From: JADJVL01 sp046331545
GTDB lineage: Bacteria; Acidobacteriota; Holophagae; Holophagales; Holophagaceae
NCBI GenBank assembly: GCA_046331545.1
Contig: JAXLQR010000002.1
Span: 1,860,001-1,924,000 of the forward strand
Reading direction: 5' to 3'
DNA length: 64,000 nt
Shown piece by piece: positions 1-8,383 of the stretch (positions are counted from its first letter, which is position 1; each line of letters begins with the position of its first letter). The position numbers were made by a program, and so were the translations under genes. The notes under the pieces are model-generated. The model made no database searches and was not told the origin of the DNA. It was given only the letters and a program-made list of their open reading frames with translations.

Positions 1-1382
1 ATGGCCTGGAAGGCGCGGTTGCGGCCCTGCTTGGCAGATCCGCCGGCGCTGTCACCCTCGACTAGGTAGAGCTCGGAGAGGGCCGGGTCCTTCTCCTGGC
101 AGTCCGCCAGCTTGCCGGGCAGGCCGCCCCCGTCCAGGGCGCCCTTGCGCCGGGTGAGCTCGCGGGCCTTGCGGGCCGCCTCCCGGGCCCGGGCGGCCTC
201 GATGGCCTTCTCGAGGATGGCCTTCGCCTCCCGGGGATTCTCCTCGAAGAAGCTGGTGAGGCGGTCGTAGACGATGGTCTGGACGATGCCCTTGACCTCG
301 CTGCTGACCAGCTTGTCCTTGGTCTGGCTGCTGAACTTGGGGTCCGGCACCTTGGCGCTGATGACGGCGGTGAGGCCCTCGCGCACGTCCTCGCCGGTGA
401 GGGCCACCTTGGCGCTCTTGAGGAGGTTGTTGGCCTCGGCGTAGGTGTTGATCACCCGCGTCATGGCCGCGCGGAAGCCCTCCAGGTGGGCGCCGCCGTC
501 CCGGTTCCGGATGTTGTTGGTGAAGCAGTAGAGGGTCTCCTGGTAGGAGTCGTTCCACTGCAGGCTCACCTCGACGGTGGTGTCGTTCTTGGTGTCCTCG
601 ATGTGGATGGGCGGCTTGTGGAGGACCGTCTTGTTGCGGTTCAGGTGCTCCACGAAGGCGTCGATGCCCCCGGCGTTCATGAAGTCGTGGGTGTCGCCGC
701 TGCGCTCGTCCGTGATGCGGATGTGCACGCCCTTGTTCAGGTAGCTCAACTCCCGCAGGCGCTGGCTGAGCGTCTCGAAGCTGAAGTCCAGGACGTTGTT
801 GAAGATCTCCGGGTCCGGCATGAAGCGCACGCGGGTGCCCCGCTTGGTGGTCTTGCCCTTCGGCGCCAGGGGCGCGTCCGCTTTGCCCTGGCTGAAGGTC
901 ATGGCGTGCTCGGTGCCGTCCTTCCAGACGGTGAGCCAGAGCTTGCTGGAGAGCGCGTTCACGCAGGAGACGCCCACGCCGTGGAGGCCGCCGGAGACCT
1001 TGTAGGCGTTCTTCCCTTCGGTGCTGGTGTTGTCGAACTTCCCGCCCGCGTGGAGCACGGTCATGATCACTTCCGCGGCGGAGCGGCCCTCCTCCTTGTG
1101 GATGTCCACGGGGATGCCGCGCCCGTTGTCCTCCACGGAGCAGGATCCGTCGGCGTGGAGCACCACGTCGATGCGGGAGCAGAAGCCCGCCAGGGCCTCG
1201 TCGATGGAGTTGTCCACCACTTCGTAGACCATGTGGTGGAGGCCGCTGCCGTCATCGGTGTCGCCGATGTACATCCCGGGGCGCTTGCGCACGGCCTCCA
1301 GGTCCCGGAGGACGGTGATGTTCTCGGCGGTGTAGTCGGACTTGGTCTCGGGAACGCGGGCTGCGAGGGCTTCTTCGGTCAT
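1..1382 (-). CDS. gyrB: DNA gyrase subunit B, 3' part beyond window edge
   Basis: GyrB is the ATPase subunit of the gyrase A2B2 complex that introduces negative supercoils. The visible 460 residues start MTEEALAARV and carry the GHKL ATP-binding N-box EVVDNSIDEALAG (about residues 54-66), the DNGRG box, the G-rich SGGLHGVGVS lid, the transducer domain, and the beginning of the TOPRIM domain (LYLVEGDSAGGSAKQGRNRAF). The left window edge cuts the gene inside TOPRIM, so the C-terminal third is missing. The ATG at 1382 was chosen because it gives the usual short N-terminal lead before the conserved VLRDLEAVRKRPGMYIG; in-frame TTG and GTG codons lie just upstream. The dnaN stop is 68 bp upstream, and both are probably cotranscribed. 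There is no recF between them. Confidence 0.97.
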   Translation of the reverse strand, partial: MTEEALAARVPETKSDYTAENITVLRDLEAVRKRPGMYIGDTDDGSGLHHMVYEVVDNSIDEALAGFCSRIDVVLHADGSCSVEDNGRGIPVDIHKEEGRSAAEVIMTVLHAGGKFDNTSTEGKNAYKVSGGLHGVGVSCVNALSSKLWLTVWKDGTEHAMTFSQGKADAPLAPKGKTTKRGTRVRFMPDPEIFNNVLDFSFETLSQRLRELSYLNKGVHIRITDERSGDTHDFMNAGGIDAFVEHLNRNKTVLHKPPIHIEDTKNDTTVEVSLQWNDSYQETLYCFTNNIRNRDGGAHLEGFRAAMTRVINTYAEANNLLKSAKVALTGEDVREGLTAVISAKVPDPKFSSQTKDKLVSSEVKGIVQTIVYDRLTSFFEENPREAKAILEKAIEAARAREAARKARELTRRKGALDGGGLPGKLADCQEKDPALSELYLVEGDSAGGSAKQGRNRAFQA

Positions 1383-1450
1383 CAACACACACAACTTTCA
1401 AGCAACAGGAGGGAAGGCCTGGACGGCCGGCTGCACACTTTGTCCGCGGC

Positions 1451-2584
1451 TCAGACCGCCGCGGGGCTCGCGAAGCGGACGGGCATGAGGATGTAGCGGA
1501 AGGTCGCGTCCTCAAGGCTGGGGCTCATGAAGATGCCCTGGCCCACCTCGTCCTTGAACTGGTACTCCACCTCGTCTCCCGGCAGCCGCTCCAGCAGCTC
1601 GGTGAGGTAGTCGATGTTGAAGGCCAGCTCGAAGGCGGCCTCCTCGCCGGTGAAGCTCAACGTGCCCTGGTTCACGCCCTCGTCGGGGTGCTGGAAGACC
1701 ACCTTGAGGTTCGGGAACTCGAAGAAGAGGCGGACGTTCTTGTTGTAGTCGTCCTTCTTGAGGCCCACGATGCGCAGGGTGCGCAGGAAGTCCTCCCGGT
1801 CGAGGACCACGCGCTTGGGCAGCTCGCTCGGCAGCACCTTCTCGTAGGCCGGGTAGTTGCCGGTCACCAGCCGCGCGGAGAACTTGAGGCCCGGGTGCTC
1901 GACGAAGAGGGTGGTGCTGTCCCAGGCCAGGAGCACGTCGCCATCCTCCGAGGCCGAGGCGGGGATCAGGTCGAGGGCCCGCCGGGGCACGATGAGGCGG
2001 ACGTCCTCGGTAAGTCCGGTCTCCACGGGCAGCTCCACCACCGCCAGGCGGAAGCCGTCGGTGGAGACCAGCCGCAGGAAGCGCTTGCTGAAGTGGAGCA
2101 GGACCGCGGAGAGGGTCGGCTTCGTGGCGTCCCGACTGGCGGCCAGGGTGCCGAGGTGGATGGCCTTCCGCAGGAGCGCGACCGGCAGCTTCACCTTGGG
2201 CAGGGAGGCCGCCGGCGCGGGCAGCTCCGGGAAGCCCTCGCCGGGCTGGAGGTTGTGCTCGGTGTTGAAGCCCTTGGCCCTCAGCCACAGCCGGTTGCTG
2301 TTCTCGGGCCACTCCATGGTGAGCACGCCATCGGGGTAGGCGCGCACGGTCTCGATGAACTTCTTGCCCGGGATGGCGACGGTGCGGTGGCCCTGGCCTT
2401 CCACCGGCAGCGTCGCCTCGAAGGCGAGTTCCATGTCCGTGGCCTTCAGGACCATCTCCTTGCCGTTCGCCTCGAGGAGGACGTGCTGCAGGATGGGCAG
2501 CGTCACCCGCCGGTCGAGGGCGTGCTTGAGGATCCCCAGGCTCCGGTCAAGCCGTTCCTTGGAGACCTGAATTTGAAAATTCAT
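1451..2584 (-). CDS. dnaN: DNA polymerase III beta sliding clamp
   Basis: This is the ring-shaped processivity clamp that tethers DNA polymerase III to the template. The 377-residue product is of normal family length and has the three-fold repeated clamp fold. The N-terminal MNFQIQVSKERLDRSLGILKHALDRR followed by TLPILQHVLLEA is typical of DnaN, and the C-terminal end DATFRYILMPVRFASPAAV is the conserved peptide-binding cleft region (YxxMPxR) used by polymerase and repair partners. It lies 214 bp downstream of dnaA in the same orientation, and the gap holds an exact DnaA box, so DnaA may influence its transcription. gyrB follows 68 bp later. Confidence 0.97.
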   Translation of the reverse strand: MNFQIQVSKERLDRSLGILKHALDRRVTLPILQHVLLEANGKEMVLKATDMELAFEATLPVEGQGHRTVAIPGKKFIETVRAYPDGVLTMEWPENSNRLWLRAKGFNTEHNLQPGEGFPELPAPAASLPKVKLPVALLRKAIHLGTLAASRDATKPTLSAVLLHFSKRFLRLVSTDGFRLAVVELPVETGLTEDVRLIVPRRALDLIPASASEDGDVLLAWDSTTLFVEHPGLKFSARLVTGNYPAYEKVLPSELPKRVVLDREDFLRTLRIVGLKKDDYNKNVRLFFEFPNLKVVFQHPDEGVNQGTLSFTGEEAAFELAFNIDYLTELLERLPGDEVEYQFKDEVGQGIFMSPSLEDATFRYILMPVRFASPAAV

Positions 2585-2619
2585 GACTCACCTTGATGAT
2601 GCTGAAGCGGGTTCATCCC

Positions 2620-2628
2620 TGTGGATAA
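2620..2628 (-). promoter_or_regulatory. DnaA box between dnaA and dnaN
   Basis: The plus strand reads TGTGGATAA, an exact complement of the consensus DnaA box TTATCCACA. It sits 36 bp upstream of the dnaN start, in the 214-bp dnaA-dnaN gap. It is the only exact match I found in the gaps around dnaA. A single box does not define oriC, but its place in the replication-gene cluster makes DnaA binding plausible, either for autoregulation or as part of the origin. Confidence 0.6.
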
Positions 2629-2798
2629 CGGCCTGAATCCTTGATGGTACCGCGCTGGGGACGCCTTGGGCAGGGTGTGCAAAGCCTCAGGAGGGCGGGG
2701 CAACACCACGTCTCCGGGCCGAGGCTGGAGGGCCCTCCGCCACCGCCCGCAGCACCTCGCCGCGAGGACGGTGGAAAGCTCCGGTAACCCTTTCCGGG

Positions 2799-4187
2799 TC
2801 ACTGGATGCTGTTGAGCAGCGCGTGGACAGTCTTGTGGAATTCGGGATCCCGGCCCATGCGCTGCTTGACGCTGTCGATGGCGTTCATGACCGTGCTGTG
2901 GTGCATGTTGCCGAAGGACTTGCCGATCTCCCCGAAGGAAGCCGCGGTGAGCTCCCGCGCCAGGAACATGGCCACCTGGCGGGGCAGCAGGACGCCCTGC
3001 TGGCGGGACCGCTTCTTCATCAGGTCCGCGTACGACAGGCCGAAGGTCTCCGCCGCGGCCCGGTAGATGCGGTCGAGGGGGACGTGGGCCTGGGCCTCCT
3101 GGCCGCTGGAGCCCTGGAAGGCGCTCTGGGCGACCTCCAGGCTCGGGGGGATGCCCAGGAAGCTCGCCTGGAAGACCACCCGCGTCAGCAGGCCCTCCAG
3201 GTCCCGCACGCTCCCCTTGGCCCGGTGCGCGACGAACTGGAGCACGTCCTCGGGTACCGGCGGCATGTCCCGGAAAGCCTCGTCCTCGAGCTTCTTCTTT
3301 AGGATCGCGAGCCGCGTCTCGAAGTCCGGCGGCTGGATGTCGGCAGTGAGTCCCCACTTGCACCGGGTGATCAGCCGCTCGTGCAGCCCCTCGAGCCGCT
3401 GGGGCGGGTTGTCCGAGGTGATGACGATCTGCTTCCCGTGCTGCAGCAGGTGCTCGAGGATGTAGAAGATCTCCTCCTGAGTGCGCTCCATGCTCCGCAG
3501 GGTCTGCACGTCGTCGAGCAGCAGCGCGTCGTAGGCCTGGTACTTGCGCCGGAGCGGCTCGGTGTTGCGCGCCTTGATGGCCGCCGTGAGCTCGTGGAAG
3601 AAGGAGTCCACCTTGAGGTAGCAGATGGCGAGCTCCGGATGGCGGGCCTGGAGGGCCTTGCCGATGCCGATCATGAGGTGGGTCTTGCCGAGCCCGGCCC
3701 CGCCGTAGATGAAGAGCGGGTTCATGTTGAAGCTCGCGTTCCGCTGCCCGTGGTTGTCCACCACCGCCTTGGCCGCCGCGAACGCCAGCTGGGATCCGGG
3801 CCCGACGACGAAGCGGTCCAGGGTGAAGCGGTGGAACAGGGGCGGAAAGGCCGATGGCGGGGCCTCCTGCCTGCGGCCCGCCGGCGCGGGGCGTCCAGCC
3901 CCTCCCCGGGGGCTGCCGGCCGCGGAGGGCCCGTCCGAGACGGTGAAGACCAGGCGCAGCCCCCCGAGGCCCGTGTGCTGGAGCGCGTCGTTGAACTCCT
4001 CGGCGAGCTGCTGCTCCACCCAGACCTTGGCGGACAGGTTCGGCACCTGGATCCACAGGGTGCCCTCCTCCAGCCGCTGGGCCTCGCAGGGCTCGATCCA
4101 CTCCCGGAAGCTCGCCTCCGAGAGCCGCTCGGCCAGGCAGGCCCGGAGGGTCGCCCAGGACGAGGTGGCGTCGGTTGCGGAAGTCAT
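2799..4187 (-). CDS. dnaA: Chromosomal replication initiator DnaA
   Basis: DnaA is the AAA+ ATPase that binds DnaA boxes, melts oriC and loads the helicase. The 462-residue protein has the N-terminal domain I (residues 1-85, with WIEPCEAQRLEEGTLWIQVPN), a Gly/Pro/Ala-rich domain II linker (about 86-115), Walker A GGAGLGKT (162-169), Walker B LLLDDV (222-227), and the C-terminal domain IV helix-turn-helix ending with the signature FGEIGKSFGNMHHSTVMNAI. The ATG at 4187 was preferred over an in-frame upstream extension because it gives the standard domain I start and length. The gene is divergent from rpmH across a 232-bp gap, the same arrangement as in many bacteria. Confidence 0.97.
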   Translation of the reverse strand: MTSATDATSSWATLRACLAERLSEASFREWIEPCEAQRLEEGTLWIQVPNLSAKVWVEQQLAEEFNDALQHTGLGGLRLVFTVSDGPSAAGSPRGGAGRPAPAGRRQEAPPSAFPPLFHRFTLDRFVVGPGSQLAFAAAKAVVDNHGQRNASFNMNPLFIYGGAGLGKTHLMIGIGKALQARHPELAICYLKVDSFFHELTAAIKARNTEPLRRKYQAYDALLLDDVQTLRSMERTQEEIFYILEHLLQHGKQIVITSDNPPQRLEGLHERLITRCKWGLTADIQPPDFETRLAILKKKLEDEAFRDMPPVPEDVLQFVAHRAKGSVRDLEGLLTRVVFQASFLGIPPSLEVAQSAFQGSSGQEAQAHVPLDRIYRAAAETFGLSYADLMKKRSRQQGVLLPRQVAMFLARELTAASFGEIGKSFGNMHHSTVMNAIDSVKQRMGRDPEFHKTVHALLNSIQ

Positions 4188-4419
4188 GGCGGCGGCTCCG
4201 GCCGGAAGGATGCGTGCGGCGCCCAGGCGGGGTCCCGCCGGGCTTCCCAGGAATCCCCGCGGGGCGCCCGGGGGCCGCCTCGGGGAAGTCAGCCTAGCAC
4301 CCCCCGCGGAGGGCGGCACGGCCCCGTGTTCGTTTTCCTTGAGCCCGGTGCTAAGCGCTGGTAGATTCGAAGGTTCGCCCGCATCCCCGAACCCCGGGGG
4401 GCGTCTCCCGAGGTGGACC
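4188..4419. other. dnaA-rpmH divergent intergenic region
   Basis: This 232-bp stretch separates divergent dnaA and rpmH. It is GC-rich, contains no convincing ORF and no exact DnaA box, and includes a good sigma70-type promoter reading toward rpmH. The coding strand switches here, so it lies at or close to the replication-origin region. I could not identify an AT-rich unwinding element. Confidence 0.45.
4339..4367 (+). promoter_or_regulatory. Candidate sigma70 promoter for rpmH-rnpA
   Basis: A -35 element TTGAGC (4339-4344) and a -10 element TAGATT (4362-4367) are separated by exactly 17 bp. They lie 53 bp upstream of the rpmH ATG and read in its direction. Both hexamers are close to consensus, which stands out against the very GC-rich background. 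Read-through would also serve rnpA and yidC, which follow with short gaps. Confidence 0.5.
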
Positions 4420-4554
4420 ATGAAGCGCACGTTCCAGCCCAACAACCGCCGCCGCGCCAAGACCCACGGCTTCCTCAGCCGCATGAAGACCAAGAATGGC
4501 CGCCTGGTGCTCAAGCGCCGCCGCGCCAAGGGTCGGCACGTCCTCGCCCTCTGA
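4420..4554 (+). CDS. rpmH: 50S ribosomal protein L34
   Basis: L34 is a very small, highly basic protein of the large ribosomal subunit. The 44-residue product has the full family pattern MKRTFQPNNRRRAKTHGFL, then SRMKTKNGR and a C-terminal run of Arg/Lys. A Shine-Dalgarno-like GAGGTGG stands just before the ATG. It is the first gene of the classical rpmH-rnpA-yidC operon and faces dnaA across the probable origin region. Confidence 0.97.
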   Translation: MKRTFQPNNRRRAKTHGFLSRMKTKNGRLVLKRRRAKGRHVLAL

Positions 4555-4573
4555 TCGGACTCCGGCCTTCCCC

Positions 4574-4948
4574 GTGGAGGTGGGCGGCCGATTCAGGGCC
4601 GTGCGGCGCCAGGACCGGGCCGTGGCCGACCGTCCGCCCCGCCCCCTCACCGACGCGGGCTCCCGGCTCGACATCCGGATCTGGGCGAACCCCCGGGCGG
4701 AGCAGCCGCTGCTGCTCGCCACGACGCCGCGCAAGTGCGGCACCGCCGTCGAGCGCAACGCCTTCCGACGCCGGGCCCGGATGGCGCTGCTGGCGGTGCT
4801 CCGGGACGCAGGCACCCCCGGTGGGCGCTCCCCGCGCGGCTTCCCCCTCGTCTGGCTCCGCCCCGCGAAAGGCATCCGCGTGCGCGACATCCCCTACGCC
4901 GACCTGGAAGGCCAGCTGAGGCTGGCCTTTTCCCGTTTTCGGGCCTGA
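4574..4948 (+). CDS. rnpA: Ribonuclease P protein component
   Basis: RnpA is the protein cofactor of the RNase P ribozyme that matures tRNA 5' ends. The diagnostic RNR motif region reads CGTAVERNAFRRRARMALL, matching the family signature of basic residues on one helix, and the segment LDIRIWANPRAEQPLLLATTPRK is the usual preceding beta-strand region. There is no ATG at a sensible place. GTG at 4574 gives 124 residues, close to the family length of about 120, 19 bp after rpmH; GTG at 4580 or 4601 are alternatives. The yidC ATG follows 4 bp after the stop. No yidD gene lies between them. Confidence 0.9.
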   Translation: MEVGGRFRAVRRQDRAVADRPPRPLTDAGSRLDIRIWANPRAEQPLLLATTPRKCGTAVERNAFRRRARMALLAVLRDAGTPGGRSPRGFPLVWLRPAKGIRVRDIPYADLEGQLRLAFSRFRA

Positions 4949-4952
4949 ACCG

Positions 4953-6575
4953 ATGAACAATCGAAACCTCCTCGTCTTCGTCCTCGCCAGCGCCGGGCTC
5001 CTGGCGGGCTACTCCTTCGTGGTGAACCGGTTCTATCCGCCCCGGCCATCGCCGCAGGCGACGCCGTCCGCACCGCAGCCCGGCGCGAAGCCGGCCGAGG
5101 CCCCCGCCGGGGCTGCCCCGGCAGCCCCCTCCGCCACCCCTTCCGGCCCGGCCACCGCGCCCGCACCCGCCCCCGCGGCCGCGCCCGCCCCGGCGGCGCC
5201 GTCGGCGGCCCAGCCCCTGGTGCTGGAGAACCCGGAACTCCGTCTCGTCCTGCGGGCCCAGGACGGCGCCATCCTCCAGGCCACCTGGCTGGCCGACGGC
5301 ACGCGCTTCCTCAACGAGGCCGTCCGGGACGAGAAGACCCGGGAGGAGGCCGCCCGCGAGTTCCCCGGCGTCGGGGGCGCCCACGGTCCGCGCTTCGACC
5401 AGGCCGAGCGCGTCGAGGTGGACGGCCGGCCCGCCGCGCGCTTCCGCAACGCCGCCGGCGACCAGCTGGAGTACCGCCTGGAAGGCCACGTCCTCCAGGT
5501 CGCCCTGGCCTCCGCCGCGCCCGGCGCGGCCCTGGGCCTCCTGCCCCTGCCCGCGGACGAGAAGGAAGTGAACCACATGGGCCGGGTGTTCAGCCTCGAC
5601 GACCGGTCCATCCGTGCCGTCGCCTGGATCGAGATGCTGAAGGACCCCTTCTTCAGCTTCCTGGGGGCGAAGCGCAAGGAGCTGCCCCCCGCCAACGTGA
5701 AGGTGGGCATGGACGCCGGGCTGGAGAAGGCCGCGACCAGCCAGCGGACCCACTACTTCGCCGTCCTGTGGGACCTGCCCCGGCCGGCCGCGCGCGACGC
5801 CCGGGGCTACTCCCTCCTCGCGGACCAGGGGAGGGCCACGGCCCGCCTCTACCTCGGCCCCAAGCAGCCCGAGTTCCTGGCGGCCTTCGGGCCCGCCTTC
5901 ACCCAGGTCCAGGACTTCGGGTTCTTCGGCTCCGTGGCCAAGTTCCTGTTCTGGGTGCTCCGCGCCATCCACCGCGCGGTGGGCAACTGGGGCTGGGCCA
6001 TCCTGCTCTTCACCGTGATCCTGCGCTTCGCGCTCTGGCCCCTGAACACGAAGATGGTGGTGAGCCAGCTCCGCATGAAGGATCTGGAGCCCCACCAGAA
6101 GGCGATCCAGGCCAGGTACGAGAAGTTCGGCAACGACATGGCCAAGAAGGCCGAGATGCAGAAGGAGCTGATGGCCTTCTACAAGCAGAACGGCCACAAC
6201 CCCATGGGCGGCTGCCTCCCGATGCTGCTACAGATGCCGGTCTTCCTCGCGCTGTGGTCCATGCTCACCAACGTCTTCGAGCTGCGCCACGCGCCCTTCG
6301 CCCTCTGGATCCACGACCTGAGCGCCAAGGACCCCTTCTACGTCCTGCCGGTGCTCCTGGGGGTCAGCATGGTGGCCCAGAGCGCCCTGGCGCCGCCCAT
6401 GGGGGACCCCCAGCAGCGGAAGATGATGATGGTCCTCATGCCGGTGATGATGGTCTTCTTCTTCGCCCAGAGCCCCGCCGGGCTGGGCCTCTACTACCTG
6501 ATGTTCAACCTCATCGGCCTCCTCCAGACCTGGTGGGTGCGCCGCTCCTACAAGCCCCTTCCCGTGGTGATGTGA
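4953..6575 (+). CDS. yidC: Membrane protein insertase YidC
   Basis: YidC inserts and folds inner-membrane proteins, alone or with SecYEG. The 540-residue protein is of the Gram-negative type: an N-terminal membrane anchor (about residues 5-23), an Ala/Pro-rich linker (about 28-85), a large periplasmic beta domain (about 90-310), then the conserved five-helix core. In the core, GWAILLFTVILRFALWPLN carries the conserved groove arginine, and the segment NPMGGCLPMLLQMPVFLALWSML is the signature of the family. The C terminus is short and basic. It is tightly spaced behind rnpA and before khpB, forming the usual operon. Confidence 0.97.
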   Translation: MNNRNLLVFVLASAGLLAGYSFVVNRFYPPRPSPQATPSAPQPGAKPAEAPAGAAPAAPSATPSGPATAPAPAPAAAPAPAAPSAAQPLVLENPELRLVLRAQDGAILQATWLADGTRFLNEAVRDEKTREEAAREFPGVGGAHGPRFDQAERVEVDGRPAARFRNAAGDQLEYRLEGHVLQVALASAAPGAALGLLPLPADEKEVNHMGRVFSLDDRSIRAVAWIEMLKDPFFSFLGAKRKELPPANVKVGMDAGLEKAATSQRTHYFAVLWDLPRPAARDARGYSLLADQGRATARLYLGPKQPEFLAAFGPAFTQVQDFGFFGSVAKFLFWVLRAIHRAVGNWGWAILLFTVILRFALWPLNTKMVVSQLRMKDLEPHQKAIQARYEKFGNDMAKKAEMQKELMAFYKQNGHNPMGGCLPMLLQMPVFLALWSMLTNVFELRHAPFALWIHDLSAKDPFYVLPVLLGVSMVAQSALAPPMGDPQQRKMMMVLMPVMMVFFFAQSPAGLGLYYLMFNLIGLLQTWWVRRSYKPLPVVM

Positions 6576-6576
6576 C

Positions 6577-7044
6577 ATGGCCCGACGCGCCGTCCCCCTC
6601 GACCAGATCCCCGCCCTCGCCCAGGGCTGGTGCGCCAAGCTCGGGCTCCACGTGGAGACCCGCTTCGAGGCCTCCGGCGACGAGGAACTCTTCCCCCACC
6701 GGATGGTGGTGGACGGTCCGGACGCCTCCTGGCTGGCCGCCAGCAAGGGCCAGGCCCTGGACGCCCTCCAGTACCTCCTCCACGAGGCCCAGGGGGAGCG
6801 GGACGAGAACCGGGTGGTCTACCTCGACGCCAGCGGCGCCCGCCTGTTCCGGATGAAGGAGTTGAAGGCCATGGTGGGCCTGGCCGCCCAGACCGCCCGC
6901 GAGCGGGGCAGCTACACCTTCGGACCCATGAGCCCCCGCGAGCGGCGTTGGATCCACCTCCTCATCGCCCGGGAGGCGGGTCTGGCCTCGGAGAGCGAAG
7001 GCACCGGCCACTTCAAGGCCGTGAAGGTCAGCCGTCAGGCCTGA
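6577..7044 (+). CDS. khpB: KhpB/Jag RNA-binding protein (KH and R3H domains)
   Basis: KhpB (Jag, EloR) is a small RNA-binding protein usually encoded just after yidC. This 155-residue version has a KH-like segment (about 30-105, with LAASKGQALDALQYLLHEA and the strand RVVYLDASG) followed by an R3H domain with PMSPRERRWIHLLIARE and the Arg/His pattern. It begins directly with the KH-like part and lacks the separate N-terminal Jag_N domain of the longer homologues. The start lies one base after the yidC stop, so translation is probably coupled. mnmE follows 10 bp later. Confidence 0.88.
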   Translation: MARRAVPLDQIPALAQGWCAKLGLHVETRFEASGDEELFPHRMVVDGPDASWLAASKGQALDALQYLLHEAQGERDENRVVYLDASGARLFRMKELKAMVGLAAQTARERGSYTFGPMSPRERRWIHLLIAREAGLASESEGTGHFKAVKVSRQA

Positions 7045-7054
7045 GGTCCCCGCC

Positions 7055-8356
7055 GTGGCCCGCGACCCCATCTGCGCGCCGGCCACGCCCCTGCTCCCCG
7101 CCGCGCTCGCGGTGGTGCGCGTGTCGGGGGAGGGTCTCGCGGAGACCCTGGCCCCCCTGCTGGCCCTTCCCCCGCCCCGCCGGGCCGCCTTGCGGCGGCT
7201 GGCCTGGGGCGGCTACCGCGAACGCGCCCTCGTGCTGTTCTTCCCGTCCCCGGCCAGCTACACCGGTGAAGACGTCGTGGAGTTCCAGCTCCACGGGAAC
7301 CCGCTGCTGGTGCGGCGCTTCCTGGAGCACCTGGGGTCCCTGGGGATCCGGTCCGCGGAGCCCGGGGAGTTCACCCGCCGCGCCCTGCTCCACGGGAAGC
7401 AGGGCCTCCTCGAAGCGGAAGCCCTCCGGGACCTCGTGGCGGCGAGCACCGATACCCAGCTCCGCCAGGCCCTGGCCCGCGGGGGCGCCCCACCCCCCTG
7501 GCTCCGACGGGCGAGGGAGTGGCTGGCCCCCTGGCTGGCCCGCGCGGAAGCCTCCGTGGACTACGGCGAGGAGGAGGGCATCACGCTGGATCTCATTGAA
7601 ATAAAAAGGGATCTCCAACCCCTCACGGAGATGTTCCACATGGAACACCGACGTGGGTCCGCAGCCAGGTGGCTGCGGGACGGCATCCGCGTCGCCCTCG
7701 CGGGACGACCCAATGCCGGGAAGAGCACCCTCTTCAATGCCCTGGCGGGTGAGGACCGGGCCATCGTGACCGACCAGCCCGGGACCACCCGGGACGTCCT
7801 GGAGGTCCGGGCGGACTGGGCGGGGCTCCCCCTCCACGTCTTCGACATGGCGGGCCTCCGGGAGACCGGGGACGCCGTGGAGCGGCTGGGGGTGGCCCGG
7901 GTGGAGGGCGTCCTGGCCCAGGCGGATCTCATCCTCCACCTCCTCCCCGCCATGGATCCAGGTCCTGACCCGGTGGTGGTCTCCCGCCTCGCACCCTTCC
8001 AGGGACGGGTGCTCGAGGTGCGCACCTTCGCCGACCGGGCGGACGGGCCGGGCCTGCGCATCGCCGCCCCCTCGGGGGACCTCGGGGCCCTGGCCCAAGC
8101 CCTGAACGAGCGATTCCTCGGCGGCCTCGCTCCGGACGCCTGCCTGGGGGCCCTGGCCACGGCGCGGCAGCGCGGCCTCCTCGAGGCCCTGGCCTCCCAG
8201 GCCGACACCCTCCTTGCCCTGGAGCCCGGCGGACCTCCGGAAATCCCCGCCAGCCTGCTGCAGGGCCTCTGGGGCCTGCTGCTCCGGCTGACGGGCGAGG
8301 ACCGGGCCGAGTCCGCCCTGGACGAGGTCTTCGGAGGCTTCTGCCTGGGCAAGTAG
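7055..8356 (+). CDS. mnmE: tRNA uridine-5-carboxymethylaminomethyl GTPase MnmE
   Basis: MnmE works with MnmG to modify the wobble uridine of several tRNAs. The 433-residue protein has the N-terminal folate-binding domain (1-120, with GEFTRRAL), a helical domain interrupted by the G domain (P-loop GRPNAGKS 217-224, switch DQPGTTRD 240-247, DMAGLRET 264-271), and the C-terminal FCLGK that supplies the catalytic cysteine. The start is GTG at 7055. The guanine-specificity motif NKxD appears as TFAD (324-327), which is odd. Codons 193-198 (MFHMEH) are encoded by a parS-like palindrome. mnmG is not in the window. Confidence 0.94.
   Translation: MARDPICAPATPLLPAALAVVRVSGEGLAETLAPLLALPPPRRAALRRLAWGGYRERALVLFFPSPASYTGEDVVEFQLHGNPLLVRRFLEHLGSLGIRSAEPGEFTRRALLHGKQGLLEAEALRDLVAASTDTQLRQALARGGAPPPWLRRAREWLAPWLARAEASVDYGEEEGITLDLIEIKRDLQPLTEMFHMEHRRGSAARWLRDGIRVALAGRPNAGKSTLFNALAGEDRAIVTDQPGTTRDVLEVRADWAGLPLHVFDMAGLRETGDAVERLGVARVEGVLAQADLILHLLPAMDPGPDPVVVSRLAPFQGRVLEVRTFADRADGPGLRIAAPSGDLGALAQALNERFLGGLAPDACLGALATARQRGLLEALASQADTLLALEPGGPPEIPASLLQGLWGLLLRLTGEDRAESALDEVFGGFCLGK
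7632..7647. other. parS-like site inside mnmE
   Basis: The 16-mer TGTTCCACATGGAACA differs by one base from TGTTCCACGTGGAACA, a perfect-palindrome form of the ParB centromere. It lies within mnmE and encodes MFHMEH. ParB sites are known to cluster near origins and can lie inside genes. The parAB operon at 37.2-38.8 kb provides the expected binding protein. The exact site specificity of this ParB is inferred. Confidence 0.65.
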
Positions 8357-8383
8357 ACTGGAGTTTTCCTGGAGCGGCAGCGC

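Noticed and set aside
4188..4419. Cluster of DnaA boxes in the dnaA-rpmH gap
   Set aside because: No exact TTATCCACA was found there; only one exact box was seen, and it is in the dnaA-dnaN gap.
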